Of a stretch of DNA of 64,000 bases, positions 46,218 through 56,724 are shown one piece after another. The position numbers and the translations under genes were made by a program. The stretch's first letter is position 1. Each line of letters begins with the position of its first letter. The stretch is from Megamerina dolium (lineage: Eukaryota > Arthropoda > Insecta > Diptera > Megamerinidae), in NCBI GenBank assembly GCA_963854835.1, contig OY978530.1, positions 15,325,720 through 15,389,719 of the forward strand, given 5' to 3'. The notes beneath the pieces are model-generated. The model was not told the origin of the DNA and searched no databases. It worked only from the letters and a program-made list of their open reading frames with translations.

Positions 46218-46984
46218 TGTGTACTATTTTTCCACAACACTTACTAAGTACCTAGCTCACTAGATTAACACCTAGACCTAAGCTCCTAAATATCTCTCGA
46301 GTCTAACACACTCGTTGACTAAAATAAAACAATTATATTTTATTAAGGATACTTGCGGTTTCTACTTTTTTGCTGGTGTTTTTCACTTTTACACTAATAC
46401 TGGAGGGCCTCGTAAGGATAGCAGTATTTACACTTTTCTTAAAGCTAACACTTCGGTGCAAGACTCACAACTGAACAGCCACTACCTTCAGTAAGCTGGC
46501 AGCATATATCCATTTTTCTAACACTAGCCACATATCAATCTACCCACATACCAACATATAATATACCATAATATATTCACACCACTTGTGTGTTTGTATG
46601 TACTATATGTGTTTACGTACACGATCGATGCACTCTCCATGTGTATATATTCTACATGAGAAAGCAACTTCTTGATATTCTCACATATGAGTAGACCGCG
46701 TGATTTTAGTTGTCATGTATGCTTACACAGGTATGCTTACGTAAGTGCAGAACTACGAATTGTGTGGGAAAGTGCTTTGTCAGCATTTTCACACCCAGCT
46801 GCAACTCAGTTGGCGCAATGTTCTGACATTTCACAATTATAAGTAATATTAGTATGTATTGTGTATATCACAACTGTGAGCAATGTTGGTATGTGCATTG
46901 ACAAATATGTAGTTCCCAATTTCGGGAAATATGTCGCGAGGCAAAATATGCATATGTGCATATTTCATATTTTGGCTCGCAACA
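46218..46984 (-). repeat. G1-B 3' LTR
   Basis: 767 bases, TGTTGCGAG...TACACA on the minus strand. It matches the 5' LTR except for a few substitutions and the lack of a 58-base segment (one unit of the CTGGAGGGCCTCGTAAGGAT repeat). Confidence 0.93.
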
Positions 46985-47000
46985 TCCCTCCCTTCTCTCA
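46985..47000 (-). other. G1-B polypurine tract
   Basis: On the minus strand TGAGAGAAGGGAGGGA directly before the 3' LTR. It is the primer for plus-strand synthesis. Confidence 0.8.
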
Positions 47001-48512
47001 GGAAGAAAAAATTATTATGAAATAATAATAATTTTTTCTTATAAGGAAAAAGTTTAAAATATGCTTAATTTGTAAAGTTTAGAACAATTCAAAATGTATG
47101 ATACTATGAGGAATAAAATACGAAGTATTATTTACATATATGGTCACTGGTAATTCGGTGATTATGGTGCCCATGATGACGATGAGTTTCCTCCTAGTTG
47201 TTGTCTGCTGTACTTAGCTTTTTTTTTTAATGGTTTTGTTGCAGATTTTGTTATTGAATTCTAGTGATGCAAACAGTAACTTCTCCTTTATCAAGGTTCG
47301 ATTTTTATTTCGGCAATTAGAGCGAGATTATTTACATTTAGTTGATCTTCTGGATGTTTTGTCATGGAATCGTTATCTGGATTATTATTGTGAATAGTTG
47401 GTTTAGTGTGCATGGGGGTTGTTGCTGGTGTCTAATGCGTCCAATGGTTTGATTCGGCAGAATTTTTTTGTATATAAATGGTGTGAACAATAGCTTGCAA
47501 AGTGGTTTTTATGTGTACCGCACCGCTAAGTAATATTGTCGATGTGAAACTCTGTACTCCTGGTGTAAGTGTTTAATGATTGGAGCAATAATGAATATGT
47601 AATTTTGGTTCAGTTATTTATCATTTTCTTCTAATGTGGATCAGAATCCATTATCACTGATAAATACAGTAGCTGAAATATTTTATTCGGTTGTGGTTGC
47701 TAGCTGTTATTGATGATGTCTCAATATTAGCTATTAGCTATTGTTGATATCTCATAGCTATTATTGTCACGCTGTCTAGGTACATCAAAGTTATTTGTTG
47801 TTTTGTAAGTTTTTTATGGGTACTCGCTGTACTGGGCCTGCTTTGTTTTCTGCTATGGGTTTATTAGTTCTTTACTGCCTCAAGGATAGTTTTGTGTCAT
47901 CCTTCTCTTGGTTGTTACTGTTGTTAAAGCTGTTAATGTTGCTGCGTTTGCATCTCTCGAAATTTCACAGTATGAGTTGATTTTGGATTCTCGTGGACAT
48001 ACTGCTGCTCTCTTGTGTTTGTAGGGGAATTACCAGATTCTTTTTCAATAATAGATCACTTGCATCTACTATATATATTATAACTACTATATCTACTATA
48101 ACACTCATTTAGTTAGTTGTTCTTATAAAGATATACATATATTCTTAATTAATTAACTTCTTTCTTCGCAATATTCATTTATAATCTATACTTAATTCTT
48201 TAAAATGTATTAAAAGTGCATTGTTGTTTGATACAAAAATGTAGTGACAACATTGGTTTTTATCTTTATAGTTACAGTGACAAACTTTTCGTACTTGTGG
48301 GTGGTACGATTTTCAATATAGAAATTGGAACTTATGTTGTTATTTGTTGTTGTTACTGTTACTTATTTAGTTAATTTTTCATATTAAGATTTACATATAG
48401 TCTTATATACCATATAAAAATAATTTTTTTTTGTAATATTCATTTATAATCTATACTTAATTTTTTAAAAGGTATTAAAAATGCAGTAATACTTTATCAC
48501 CTATTTTACAAA
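47001..48512 (-). other. G1-B 3' untranslated region
   Basis: About 1.5 kb after integrase without an env frame, as in G1-A. It contains a direct repeat of about 50 bases (48171-48220 and 48436-48485, period 265). T-rich on the plus strand. Confidence 0.7.
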
Positions 48513-49300
48513 TTATTGGGTGGATCCGTTTGTCGTATTGAATTTTAGCTGATTTCTTTGATTTTCCTGATTTTTCCTTACTACCTCGTGTGACCTTTGT
48601 AGTTTGTATTTTAATACTTTATTTTGATCATCTGTATTGTACAGAGGTGATCTTTTTGTTTTTAGGTTTGTCGGCATATCGATATTGAAACCATATAGGA
48701 CACTGAATGGTGTACGTTTCGTCGAAATATGTATGGTGTTATTGCGTACGTGCATCGCTGATGCTAACCATTGGTCCCAATTTGACCCATCTTCTTTAAC
48801 AAAACTCCTAAGATATTCTGCTAAAGGTCTGTGGCTCCTTTCTAAAGAACCATTTGCTTGTGGATGGTACGGTGTTATATGCAATTTTTTAACACCCAGC
48901 ATCTTGCATGTATCAGAAAACAGTTTCTAAGTGAAATTTGTACCATTATCAGTCACTACAATTTTTGGTATGTTATTTCGCGGAACAACTTCGTTGTAAA
49001 ACGCTTTTCCTACTGTGCTAGCTGCAGCATCTGGTATAGCTACACAAATAAAAAATTTGGAAAAATCATCTTGAAATGTAAGTATGTATTTGTTTCCAAA
49101 TGTCGTCTCTGGAAGAATTCCTACCATGTCCATATATACCTTTTCAAATGGCTTAGATGGTGTATCAGTTAATATCATTGGCATTTTCGTGAGCCTTGAG
49201 CTCTTGTTAGTTTGACATTTTTTACAATTTTTAACATATTCTTTAATCTGGCTTCGCATACCTTTCCACCTGTACTGTCTTCTTCTGTACCCTGATGCCC
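48513..49300 (-). pseudogene. G1-B integrase
   Basis: 49259-48927 holds KEYVKNCKKCQTNK (Cys pair of the zinc-binding domain), VYMDMVGILPE (first D) and IVVTDNGTNFT (second D). After one stop (TAG at 48927-48929) 48902-48513 continues with PYHPQANGSLERSHR (Glu) and the C-terminal region to KYKLQRSHEVVRKNQ, ending early with a frameshift in GSTQ. Apart from these breaks all catalytic residues are visible. The first His pair lies in the RNase H frame upstream. Confidence 0.9.
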
Positions 49301-49954
49301 TCCTAAAGGTGAATCATGGAAGTTGCGAAGTATTGTCGATATATCCTTCTCATCAGTGAGAAGTTCCGCATTATTGTTCTCCTGATTTTCTGCATTTTCA
49401 TCTAGTTCTAATTCGTCACCAGAGCTTTTTTCAGGCTCTTCTTGGCCTTCGGTCTTGTCGACTTTATTCCTCGCCATAGAACGAGTCACAACCATTGTTG
49501 ACTCTTGATTCGGTTGTCTAAATCTGCTGAGCGCATCCGCGTTCAAGTTCCTTTTGCCTGGTTTATAAATTATTTCAAAATCAAATTCAGATAGTTTATG
49601 TCTGAAACGTGCCAAGCGAGATGTCTGGTCTTTCAGTTTGGCAATTCCACGTAAGGGCTGATGGTCAGTGTAGACTTTGAATGGTCTACCGAGTACATAA
49701 GCTCTATAATTCTTTACAGCCCACACGATAGCCAAGAATTCCAAGGTGGAATATCTTTTCTCAGTATCACTGAGTGCTCTGCTCGCAAAGGATATTGATC
49801 GATCTTTTCCAATTTCACCTTGCGATAGAACTGCACCCAAAGCGTCATTGCTGGCATTTGCGGTCAGCACGAAAGGTTCGGAAAAATCTGGATAAGCTAA
49901 AATTGGTGGAGAGCAAATTGCCTCCTTCAATTTTTCAAAAGCATCTTTTTTTAG
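49175..49954 (-). pseudogene. G1-B RNase H and integrase leader
   Basis: 251-codon frame: LAYPDFSEPFVLTANASNDA (RNase H start, with Asn where Gypsy RNase H usually has the Asp of TDAS), LGAVLSQGEIGKDRSISFAS, STLEFLAIVWAVKNYRAY, DHQPLRGI, RHKLSEFDFEIIYKPGKRN, an acidic Asn/Glu-rich spacer, then NFHDSPLGGHQG (His pair). A short deletion after HQG shifts the frame into a false end. Confidence 0.88.
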
Positions 49955-51017
49955 TCATTTATTAATTGGTAGCGCTATGCTTGCCATATCTTCAACAAAC
50001 TTTCTATAATAGTTTACTAAACCTAAGAATGCCTGAACATCTTTCCTATTTCTTGGAACAGGAATATTTTTGACACATTCTACCTTACTGGGATCTAGCA
50101 ATGCCACTTCCTCAGTGCAATTGTGGACTAGGTAAATTATCTCTTTTCGTAGAAACTGACACTTTTCTGTATTTAACTTCAAGTTATGTTTACGTAAAAG
50201 TCCAAATACTCTTCGTAAACGCGACTCATGTTGTGCCAAGTTCCGACCATAGACGACGATGTCATCCAAGTAGACAAAACAATCTATACCTTGAAGTCCT
50301 GTTAATACATGGTTCATTAGTGCATCAATGACCTAACTGGTCTAATGGAATGGGAAAAACTTGTTTAATAGTGGCGTCATTTAATTTCCTGAAATCTACT
50401 ACTAGCCTCCATTTTCTTTTACCATCTTCTCCCGCTTTCTTTGGCACCAAAATTATGGGAGAATTCCAAGGCGATAAGCTGCGAATAAATATGTCGTCTT
50501 CCAACATTTTGTTTACTTGCTTATTGATTTCTTCCTTATGCGCTTCTGGTAGCCTGTACTGTCTTTGGTTGATTGGCGCCTGTTCTGCTTTTATTGGTAT
50601 TGTGTGTTTTATACCTGTGGTGTGAGATAGTTTGTCACCTTCTAAGAAAAATAAATCCTGGAATGACTTAAGTATTCCATCTATGGAACTCTTTTCCTCA
50701 ATGTTTAAGTTTTTGTCTAGTTTAATTTTTTCTAATATTTTGGTAACCCTTTTTTGGCTATTAGTTTCCTTGATGTTATTTATTTTATGAGCTATGTCGT
50801 ATTCTTCGTGTTCTGAATGATTAAATTTAATTATATTAATTTTAAGCTTATTATTTACAATATATGAATCTATATTCGTATTGAGAATTGGGACATAAAC
50901 TGTGTTGTCCGTCACACTGCCCAATGTCTCCCCTAAATATATTCCAGGAGATACTTTCTGTTTCTCTACTATAATTGTTTCAAAATTCGTATTTACTTTA
51001 ATAGGGACTACCTTCAT
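49955..51017 (-). pseudogene. G1-B reverse transcriptase with core deletion
   Basis: 51017-50325 covers the linker (KVVPIKVNTNFETIIVEKQK) and RT front (LSPWNSPIILVPKKAGED, WRLVVDFRKLNDATIKQVFP). The stretch from PIP...DQLG to NHVLTGLQG is then reduced; compared with G1-A about 190 bases around TTLDLASGYHQ and MPFGL are missing at about 50320-50345. 50317-49955 continues with NHVLTGLQGIDCFVYLDDIV (catalytic YLDD intact) and AFLGLVNYYRKFVE. The deletion removes the first catalytic Asp region, so RT is dead. Confidence 0.9.
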
Positions 51018-51553
51018 AGTTCTCCAGGTACTACAACCTCACTGGTGTGTAGTATTCTATTACCCTCGTACAACGGTTTGAGAGGTAAAGTCATCAAATG
51101 CTGTTTTCGTTCACCGAAGAAAGTCAGCTTCTTTTTCATAGTATTGATAACCGACCGGTTCCATAAATTGTCTCTACCTAGGATACCATCAGCAGGTATC
51201 CCTCTCTCTTCAGAGATTAAGTGTAGTTCTAAAATCAAATCTTTAGTCCTATCGTGTTGGACTGCTACTGACCCTAATGTGGTGACAAATCCTCCGAATT
51301 TACCACTAAGATTTTTCCTTAAATGTCGCTTCTTGCTAACAGATTCATTAATTACTGTTGACTTTATTAAACTGGTATCTGCCCCAGAGTCTACCAGTAA
51401 AATGAGTTTTCCATTTTTTGCTTCCTCACACGGAAACTCAATGAACACATCATCTACATTAGAGACTCCCAAACAGTAGCCATGTTTGTTATTACTGGAT
51501 GGAAAAGATGGTTCAACAATCCCCCTGGACGCTTGGCTACCAACTTCCGCCAT
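51014..51553 (-). pseudogene. G1-B protease
   Basis: 179-codon frame with LILLVDSGADTSLIKS, an intact retropepsin active site (DSGA), and GIPADGILGRDNLWN, the second conserved block. It overlaps the next frame (start of the RT linker at 51017) by four bases. The domain itself looks unbroken; it is listed as part of a dead pol. Confidence 0.85.
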
Positions 51554-52797
51554 CCCGGTTTATTGGCCGTACCTGGCCTCCCTCCCCTGGGTTTTTTCCC
51601 CATTCTTTGCGTTTATAACAGTCGGCGATCCTGTGTCCCGGCTTCTTACAGAAAAAACATTTGCTTTCTTGACCTCCCTTAGTAGGTGTTTGATTGCCTT
51701 TTCCTTGTGACCTGTTGTTGCTAAAAGGTGTGCATGACAAATTGAACTCATGTATTTACGGCCTCCTCTGCTAATTCTTCCAACGTGCCCGTCTTACCTA
51801 GCATATGAGTTTTTAACAATGGATCTTGAAGGCCTGATATAAAAGATGTACTCGCATACCCCTCTAGCTCTTTTAACAACGCTTGGTCTCCTACCCCACC
51901 ATATCTATTCTTAATACATTGTATCGCCGTGGATTGTAAAACACGTATATCTTCCTGAGGAAGTTGGCGTGCGACTTGTATTTGGTGCGTGAGAGGTTCC
52001 AGGTGAACGGTCTTCAAATATGTGTTTCGCAGAAGTGTATACATTACATTCTATATTAGCGAATTTCTTACTTAGCACCATGTTGTAAGCATCCCCAACT
52101 CGTCGGGTTTTATGGCTTCTTTTGCTAATTCGCACCCAGAAATAAAGTGGTGTACTTCGGTCCTCAAATCTTTAGACTCCGCTCCAGTGAGTACTGGGAC
52201 TAGTCTACTGACGGTCTGTGCAATTTCATCAATACGCATTTTTAGCCTTACCTCAGGTTGTACTTCTAGTTGTGTTTTTCGTACTGGTGTACGACGACGA
52301 AGAGGTGTCTCCTGTGCTATGCACCGTTCTCTTTCGAGATTCCTCTCTTTTGCCTGGAGTGCACTTAGCTGCTCAGAGTCAACCGAGGTTCTGAGCCTTT
52401 TCTCTATAAATTCTTCTGAAATGCCCTTTTCTTTTAGTAAATCTTCTAATTCCTTATTTCTATTAAGAGTCTTAGTAATCTCTACTTCTAGCTGTTCCGC
52501 GATCTGAGTTCGCAGAGCCCTAATTTGTACCTCTGCTGCCTCTAAATCGTCCTTTTGTTTTAAGGCTGCTTCAGCCTGGCTTTTTAATAGTTCTTTTAGC
52601 TCGGTTAACGTGGCGTCTAATTCCTGAATTGGAGTTAGTACCTTTCCGTGATGCACCTTTGATTTTATGAGCTGGAATTGCTCGTATGTGCTGTGTTGCT
52701 TAATCAATCTCCACACGAAGTCGATTGCCTCGGTTATTGCCACGTCTAGCTCTGTTGCTAATGATTCGTAGGATTTCTTGTCCATTAGACCACCAAA
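51537..52797 (-). pseudogene. G1-B gag, frameshifted
   Basis: The likely start is the ATG at 52785 (MDKKSYESLATELD). The first 240 codons include a long coiled coil (LKELLKSQAEAALKQKDDLE...) and an Arg-rich ETPLRRRTPVRKTQ, then MRIDEIAQTVSRLVPVLTG. A frameshift near 52075 ends it in LTTWC. The capsid part resumes in another frame at 52044-51748 (TLLRNTYLKTVHLEPLTHQI, LQDPLLKTHMLG), and a third frame at 51740-51537 has the zinc knuckle CFFCKKPGHRIADC. At least two shifts separate the parts. Confidence 0.88.
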
Positions 52798-52886
52798 AAA
52801 AACAAACACACACTAGAATCAGGTCCTGTACTACGTTAAACGTTCAACGTAAAACACCTTGTATATACAAGATATTTCGCAGTATC

Positions 52887-52901
52887 CTACCGGCTGCGCC
52901 A
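52887..52901 (-). other. G1-B primer-binding site
   Basis: TGGCGCAGCCGGTAG on the minus strand, three bases after the 5' LTR. Same motif in G1-C and, mutated, in G1-A. Confidence 0.75.
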
Positions 52902-52904
52902 AAT

Positions 52905-53729
52905 TGTGTACTATTTTTCCACAACACTTACTAAGTACCTAGCTCACAAGATTAACACCTAGACCTAAGCTCCTAAATATCCCTCGAGTCTAACACACTC
53001 GTTGACTAAAATAAAACAATTATATTTTATTAAGGATACTTGCGGTTTCTACTTTTTTGCTGGTGTTTTTCACTTTTACACTAATACTGGAGGGCCTCGT
53101 AAGGATAGCAGTATTAACACTTTTACTTCAACTTTACTCTAATACTGGAGGGCCTCGTAAGGATCGCAGTATTTACACTTTTCTTAAAGCTAACACTTCG
53201 GTGCAAGACTCACAACTGAACAGCCACTACCTTCAGTAAGCTGGCAGCATATATCCATTTTTCTAACACTAGCCACATATCAATCTACCCACATACCAAC
53301 ATATAACATACCATAATATATTCACACCACTTGTGTGTTTGTATGTACTATATGTGTTTATGTACACGATCGATGCACTCTCCATGTGTATATATTCTAC
53401 ATGAGAAAGCAACTTTTTGATATTCTCACATATGAGTAGACCGCGTGATTTTAGTTGTCATGTATGCTTACACAGGTATGCTTACGTATGTGCAGAACTA
53501 CGAATTGTGTGGGAAAGTGCTTTGTCAGCATTTTCACACCCAGCTGCAACTCAGTTGGCGCAATGTTCTGACATTTCACAATTATAAGTAATATTAGTAT
53601 GGATTGTGTATATCACAACTTCGAGCAATGTTGGTATGTGTATTGACAAATATGTAGTTCCCAATTTCGGGAAATATGTCGCGAGGCAAAATATGCATAT
53701 GTGCATATTTCATATTTTGGCTCGCAACA
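52905..53729 (-). repeat. G1-B 5' LTR
   Basis: 825 bases with TG...CA ends. Carries two copies of a TACTGGAGGGCCTCGTAAGG segment (about 53082-53104 and 53141-53163) where the 3' LTR has one. The flanking Jockey RT resumes immediately at 53730. Confidence 0.93.
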
Positions 53730-54960
53730 GCCGTCTCTCAAAATTATTTGAAAAACTGCTGTTAGCAAAACGCAGACCTCATCTTGAAGAACGTGACATA
53801 ATTCCTCGGCATCAATTTGGATTTCTCGAAAAATATGGGACGATCGAGCAGATCAACAGAATTACCAATGAGATACGGAAAGCATTTGAATACAAAGAGT
53901 ATTGTTCAGCTATATTCCTCGATGTTGCTCATGCATTTGATAGAGTGTGGCATGAAGGGCTAAAGTATAAAATAAGAAAACTTCTACCAGAAAGCTCCCA
54001 CCAAATACTAGAATCATACCTAGATAGCCGTCGTTTTGTTCTAAAATATAAAGAGGTTTTCACAGAAGAATTCAATATCAAAGCCGGAGTTCCACAGGGT
54101 AGCGTTCTTGGCCCCATTCTATATGTATTATATACTTCCGATCTACCAACAGATGCACGGTTGTTGACATCTACATTTGCTGACGATACTGCTATCCTAA
54201 GCCGTAATCGAAACCCAATTAAGGCATCCACGGATTTAGGGGAGCATTTAGTACTTGTTGAAAAATGGTTACATGTTTACCAAATGTAAACATGTAACGT
54301 TCACACTTAACAAAAGCACAAGCCCGACAGTTACACTAAATAATATCGCCATAACTCATACAAATGAAGTCACCTACCTAGGGATACACTTAGATAGACG
54401 GCTTACATGGCGCAAGCACATCGAAGCAAAAAGAACTCAGTTGAAATTAAAAGCTTCTTGTCTGCACTCGCTCATCAATTTCAGATCCCCATTAAACTTG
54501 AAATACAAGGTCCTACAGTACAACAGCATAATAAAGCCAATTTGGAGTTACGGAATTCCATTATGGGGGAACACTAGTAATAACAATATTCAAATCATAC
54601 AGAGATCTCAGTCTAAAATGTTAAGGATGATAACTGGTGCACCATGGTATATTAGAAATGAATGTATACACAATGACTTAAATATCCTAATGGTAGAAAT
54701 TGAAGTTAAAAATACTAGACAAAAATATACTAGAAGATTACAAAACACACTAGAAAGAACCTTGCTCAATACCTGCTATACTTCACGTCTTCGGAGAAAG
54801 GACCTGCCAGCCTCCCAATAAAGAGAAGAGCATCGTACAAAAACATTGCTCTAGATAATAGCTCCTTAGCTCCTGTTGTAGAATTAGATTAAGATTTTAA
54901 AACTTATTGTTAAATTTTTTAGGAATAGATTCAATAAATAAAGAAAATGTATAATAAAAA
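53730..54960 (+). pseudogene. Jockey-like ORF2, RT and C-terminal part
   Basis: The frame 53606-54289 holds, from 53733, RLSKLFEKLLLAKRRPHLEE, HQFGFLEKYGTIEQ, AIFLDVAHAFDRVWHEGLKY, IKAGVPQGSVLGPILYVLYT and STFADDTAILS (catalytic FADD). It ends in a small inverted repeat at 54268-54298 that breaks the frame. 54255-54821 continues with KCKHVTFTLNKS, VTYLGIHLDRRLTWRKHIEA, SIIKPIWSYGIPLWG and the C-terminal tail. Poly(A) at about 54957-54964 marks the 3' end. The Jockey group is favoured by FADDT and the absence of RNase H. Confidence 0.9.
54268..54298. repeat. 13-bp hairpin in Jockey ORF2
   Basis: 54268-54280 is the exact reverse complement of 54286-54298 with a 5-base loop. It lies exactly where the frame between EKWL and KCKHVTF is broken, and is mirrored at 61200-61230. 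Confidence 0.93.
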
Positions 54961-54979
54961 AAAAACTGAAATAGTTGTA

Positions 54980-55218
54980 AACTATATCAAATTTAGTTAA
55001 ATTCCGCCCATTCGCGGAAGTTCAAGTGTTTGGCCAACCAATTGTTGGTCTTATAGACACTGGTGCTTCAATCAGTTGTCTTGGCTCTGATGCAGCTCAA
55101 AAGTTTTTGGAAACCAAAAAACTCCTTTTAAGAAAATCAGACCAAATGTCAAAACTGCTGATGGAAAATCTCAAGAAGTTATTGGGTTTTTAGACGCAAA
55201 AGTTACTTTCCGTGGTAT
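54980..55218 (+). pseudogene. Gypsy-X protease
   Basis: From about 55003: RPFAEVQVFGQPIVGLIDTG then ASISCLGSDAAQKF, a retropepsin with active site DTGAS. A single-base shift in the A-run near 55118 throws the frame off to a stop at about 55192. RT begins at 55217 in the restored frame. It lies directly after the Jockey insertion, consistent with the gag at 45.1-45.7 kb belonging to the same element. Confidence 0.8.
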
Positions 55219-56191
55219 GAAGAAGCCACTAAAATTATACATAATTCCAACGTTATCACAGAATTTATATCTGGGTATTGATGTTGTGAGTAAATTCAAT
55301 CTACTTCCAGATGCTATTCATTGTGATGTTAATGCCATTGATATTGCGGACGATCTTACAATACATACCTTAACCAATGTGCAACAACAACAGCTTCAAG
55401 ATGTTATTAATAAGTTTCCCTCATATGCTAAGGAAGGTTTAGGACGAACAAATTTAATATCACATACCATTGATGTAGGCAATGACAAACCAATTAAACA
55501 AAAGATTTTTCCAGTATCCCCAGCGCTAGAAAAGCGAATATATACAGAACTTGATAGGATGCTAGAGTTAGGTGTCATCGAAGAAGCAGATAGTGCATGG
55601 TCATCCCCAATTGTCCTGGTACGTAACCCAAGTAAGATACGTTTATGCTTAGACAGTAGGAAAGTAAATGCTGTTACCATCAAGGATGCTTATCCTTTGC
55701 CAAATATTGACGGTATACTCAGCAGATTGCCAAAGGCAGAGGATATTACTAGAATAGACCTAAAAAATGCAATTTGGCAAATTCCCTTGCATACTGCCTC
55801 TAATGATAAATCCGCATTTACAGTTCCAGGCCGACCTTTATACCAATATAAAGTTATGCCTTTCGGGCTTTGTAATGCGCCCCAGACAATGTCACGATTA
55901 ATGGACAAAGTTATACCTTTTTATCTTCGCACTGAAGTTTTGGTATATTTAGACGATCTATTGGTAATCTCTGAAAGCTTTAAAAAGCATATAGAAGTTC
56001 TTAGTGTTGTTATTCAACGTATTAAAGAATCCTGTTTGACAATTAATCTAGAAAAGAGCAAATTTTTTCTGAATGAAGTCCGTTATCTTGGTCACATGGT
56101 TGGGAAGGGTATAATTCGCACAGATCTTCTTAATGGTAATAACAAGTTTCGATGGAATGAGGATGCCCAGAGTGCTTTTAAGCCATTTTAA
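55217..56191 (+). pseudogene. Gypsy-X reverse transcriptase
   Basis: 324 codons, open: IPTLSQNLYLGIDVVSKFNL (protease end), ELDRMLELGVIEEADSAWSS, LCLDSRKVNAVTIKDAYPLP, TRIDLKNAIWQIPLHTASND, MPFGLCNAPQTMSRLMDKV, VLVYLDDLLVISESF (catalytic YLDD) and LNEVRYLGHMVGKG. All RT blocks are present; a stop after SAFKPF and a small loss break it from RNase H. Listed as pseudogene because the pol polyprotein is interrupted on both sides. Confidence 0.9.
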
Positions 56192-56724
56192 GTAATGCTC
56201 CAGTGTTACATAGTCCAGACTTTGAAAACCATTTTATATTCATTGTGACGCCAGTTCAACCGGAATTGGTAGTGTGCTTGTGCAATTAAATGAAAACGGT
56301 GATGAATATCCCATTGCATTCATGTCAAAAAAGCTCAACACTGCTCAAAGAAAATATTCAGTTACTGAGCAAAAATACTTAGCAGCAATGCTCAGCATAA
56401 AGAAATTTAGGGTATACATATGCTTCGCTAAAATGGTTAATGTCACAAACAGACCTAAGCACTCGTTTAGCTCGGTGGGCTCTTAAACTGCAAGGTTATA
56501 ACTTTAAAATCCAACATCGTCACGGTAGCCAAAACATTGTTCCAGACTCTCTATCTAGAGTAAACAATGATGATCTGTCCGCTTTAGACTGTGGAGTTTT
56601 CGTTGATTTAAGTTCAATAGCGTTTCAATCGGACGAATATAACGAACTAATAAGAAATTTAGAAGAAAACAAAACTAAATTCCCTGATATTAGAATTGTG
56701 GACGGACTTATTTATAGACGAACG
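56192..56724 (+). pseudogene. Gypsy-X RNase H, truncated
   Basis: Pieces in two frames: IHCDASSTGIGSVLVQL (partly shifted at 56224), YPIAFMSKKLNTAQRKYS, QKYLAAMLSIKKFRVYI; a small deletion at about 56420; then SQTDLSTRLARWALKLQGYN and HGSQNIVPDSLSRVN. At 56724 (DGLIYRRT) the element ends abruptly and unrelated sequence begins. The mirrored copy continues into integrase. Confidence 0.85.

Larger units (their letters stand above)
46218..53729 (-). mobile_element. Gypsy element G1-B, complete LTR to LTR
   Basis: A 7.5-kb minus-strand element with two almost identical LTRs (52905-53729 and 46218-46984), primer-binding site at 52887-52901, polypurine tract at 46985-47000, and gag, protease, RT, RNase H, integrase in order. 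The matching LTRs mean a fairly recent insertion, yet gag has frameshifts and RT lacks its catalytic middle. It sits in the RT of a Jockey-like element. I see no clean target duplication, and about ten RT codons are missing at the site. Confidence 0.92.
51501..56724 (+). repeat. Inverted repeat P2, left arm
   Basis: Pairs with 58773-64000 in reverse (positions add to 115,497 to 115,501). Contains the front of G1-B (protease start, gag, 5' LTR), the Jockey RT, and Gypsy-X protease-RT-RNase H. I found only scattered differences, for example two substitutions near 55982 and 56015 and one missing base near 56224. The outer border is set by the window end, not by loss of similarity. Confidence 0.95.

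Noticed and set aside
52112..52507. 131-codon plus-strand frame (and its mirror at 62991-63386)
   Set aside because: Antisense shadow of the G1 gag coiled coil.
53057..53239. 60-codon frame in the G1 LTR and its mirror at 62259-62441
   Set aside because: Lies wholly inside the LTR and its tandem segment; no sign of coding selection.
46218..53729. CRISPR-like or satellite interpretation of the repeated blocks
   Set aside because: The two 0.8-kb repeats are LTRs of one element with primer and polypurine sites; no regular short repeats and spacers are present anywhere in the window.
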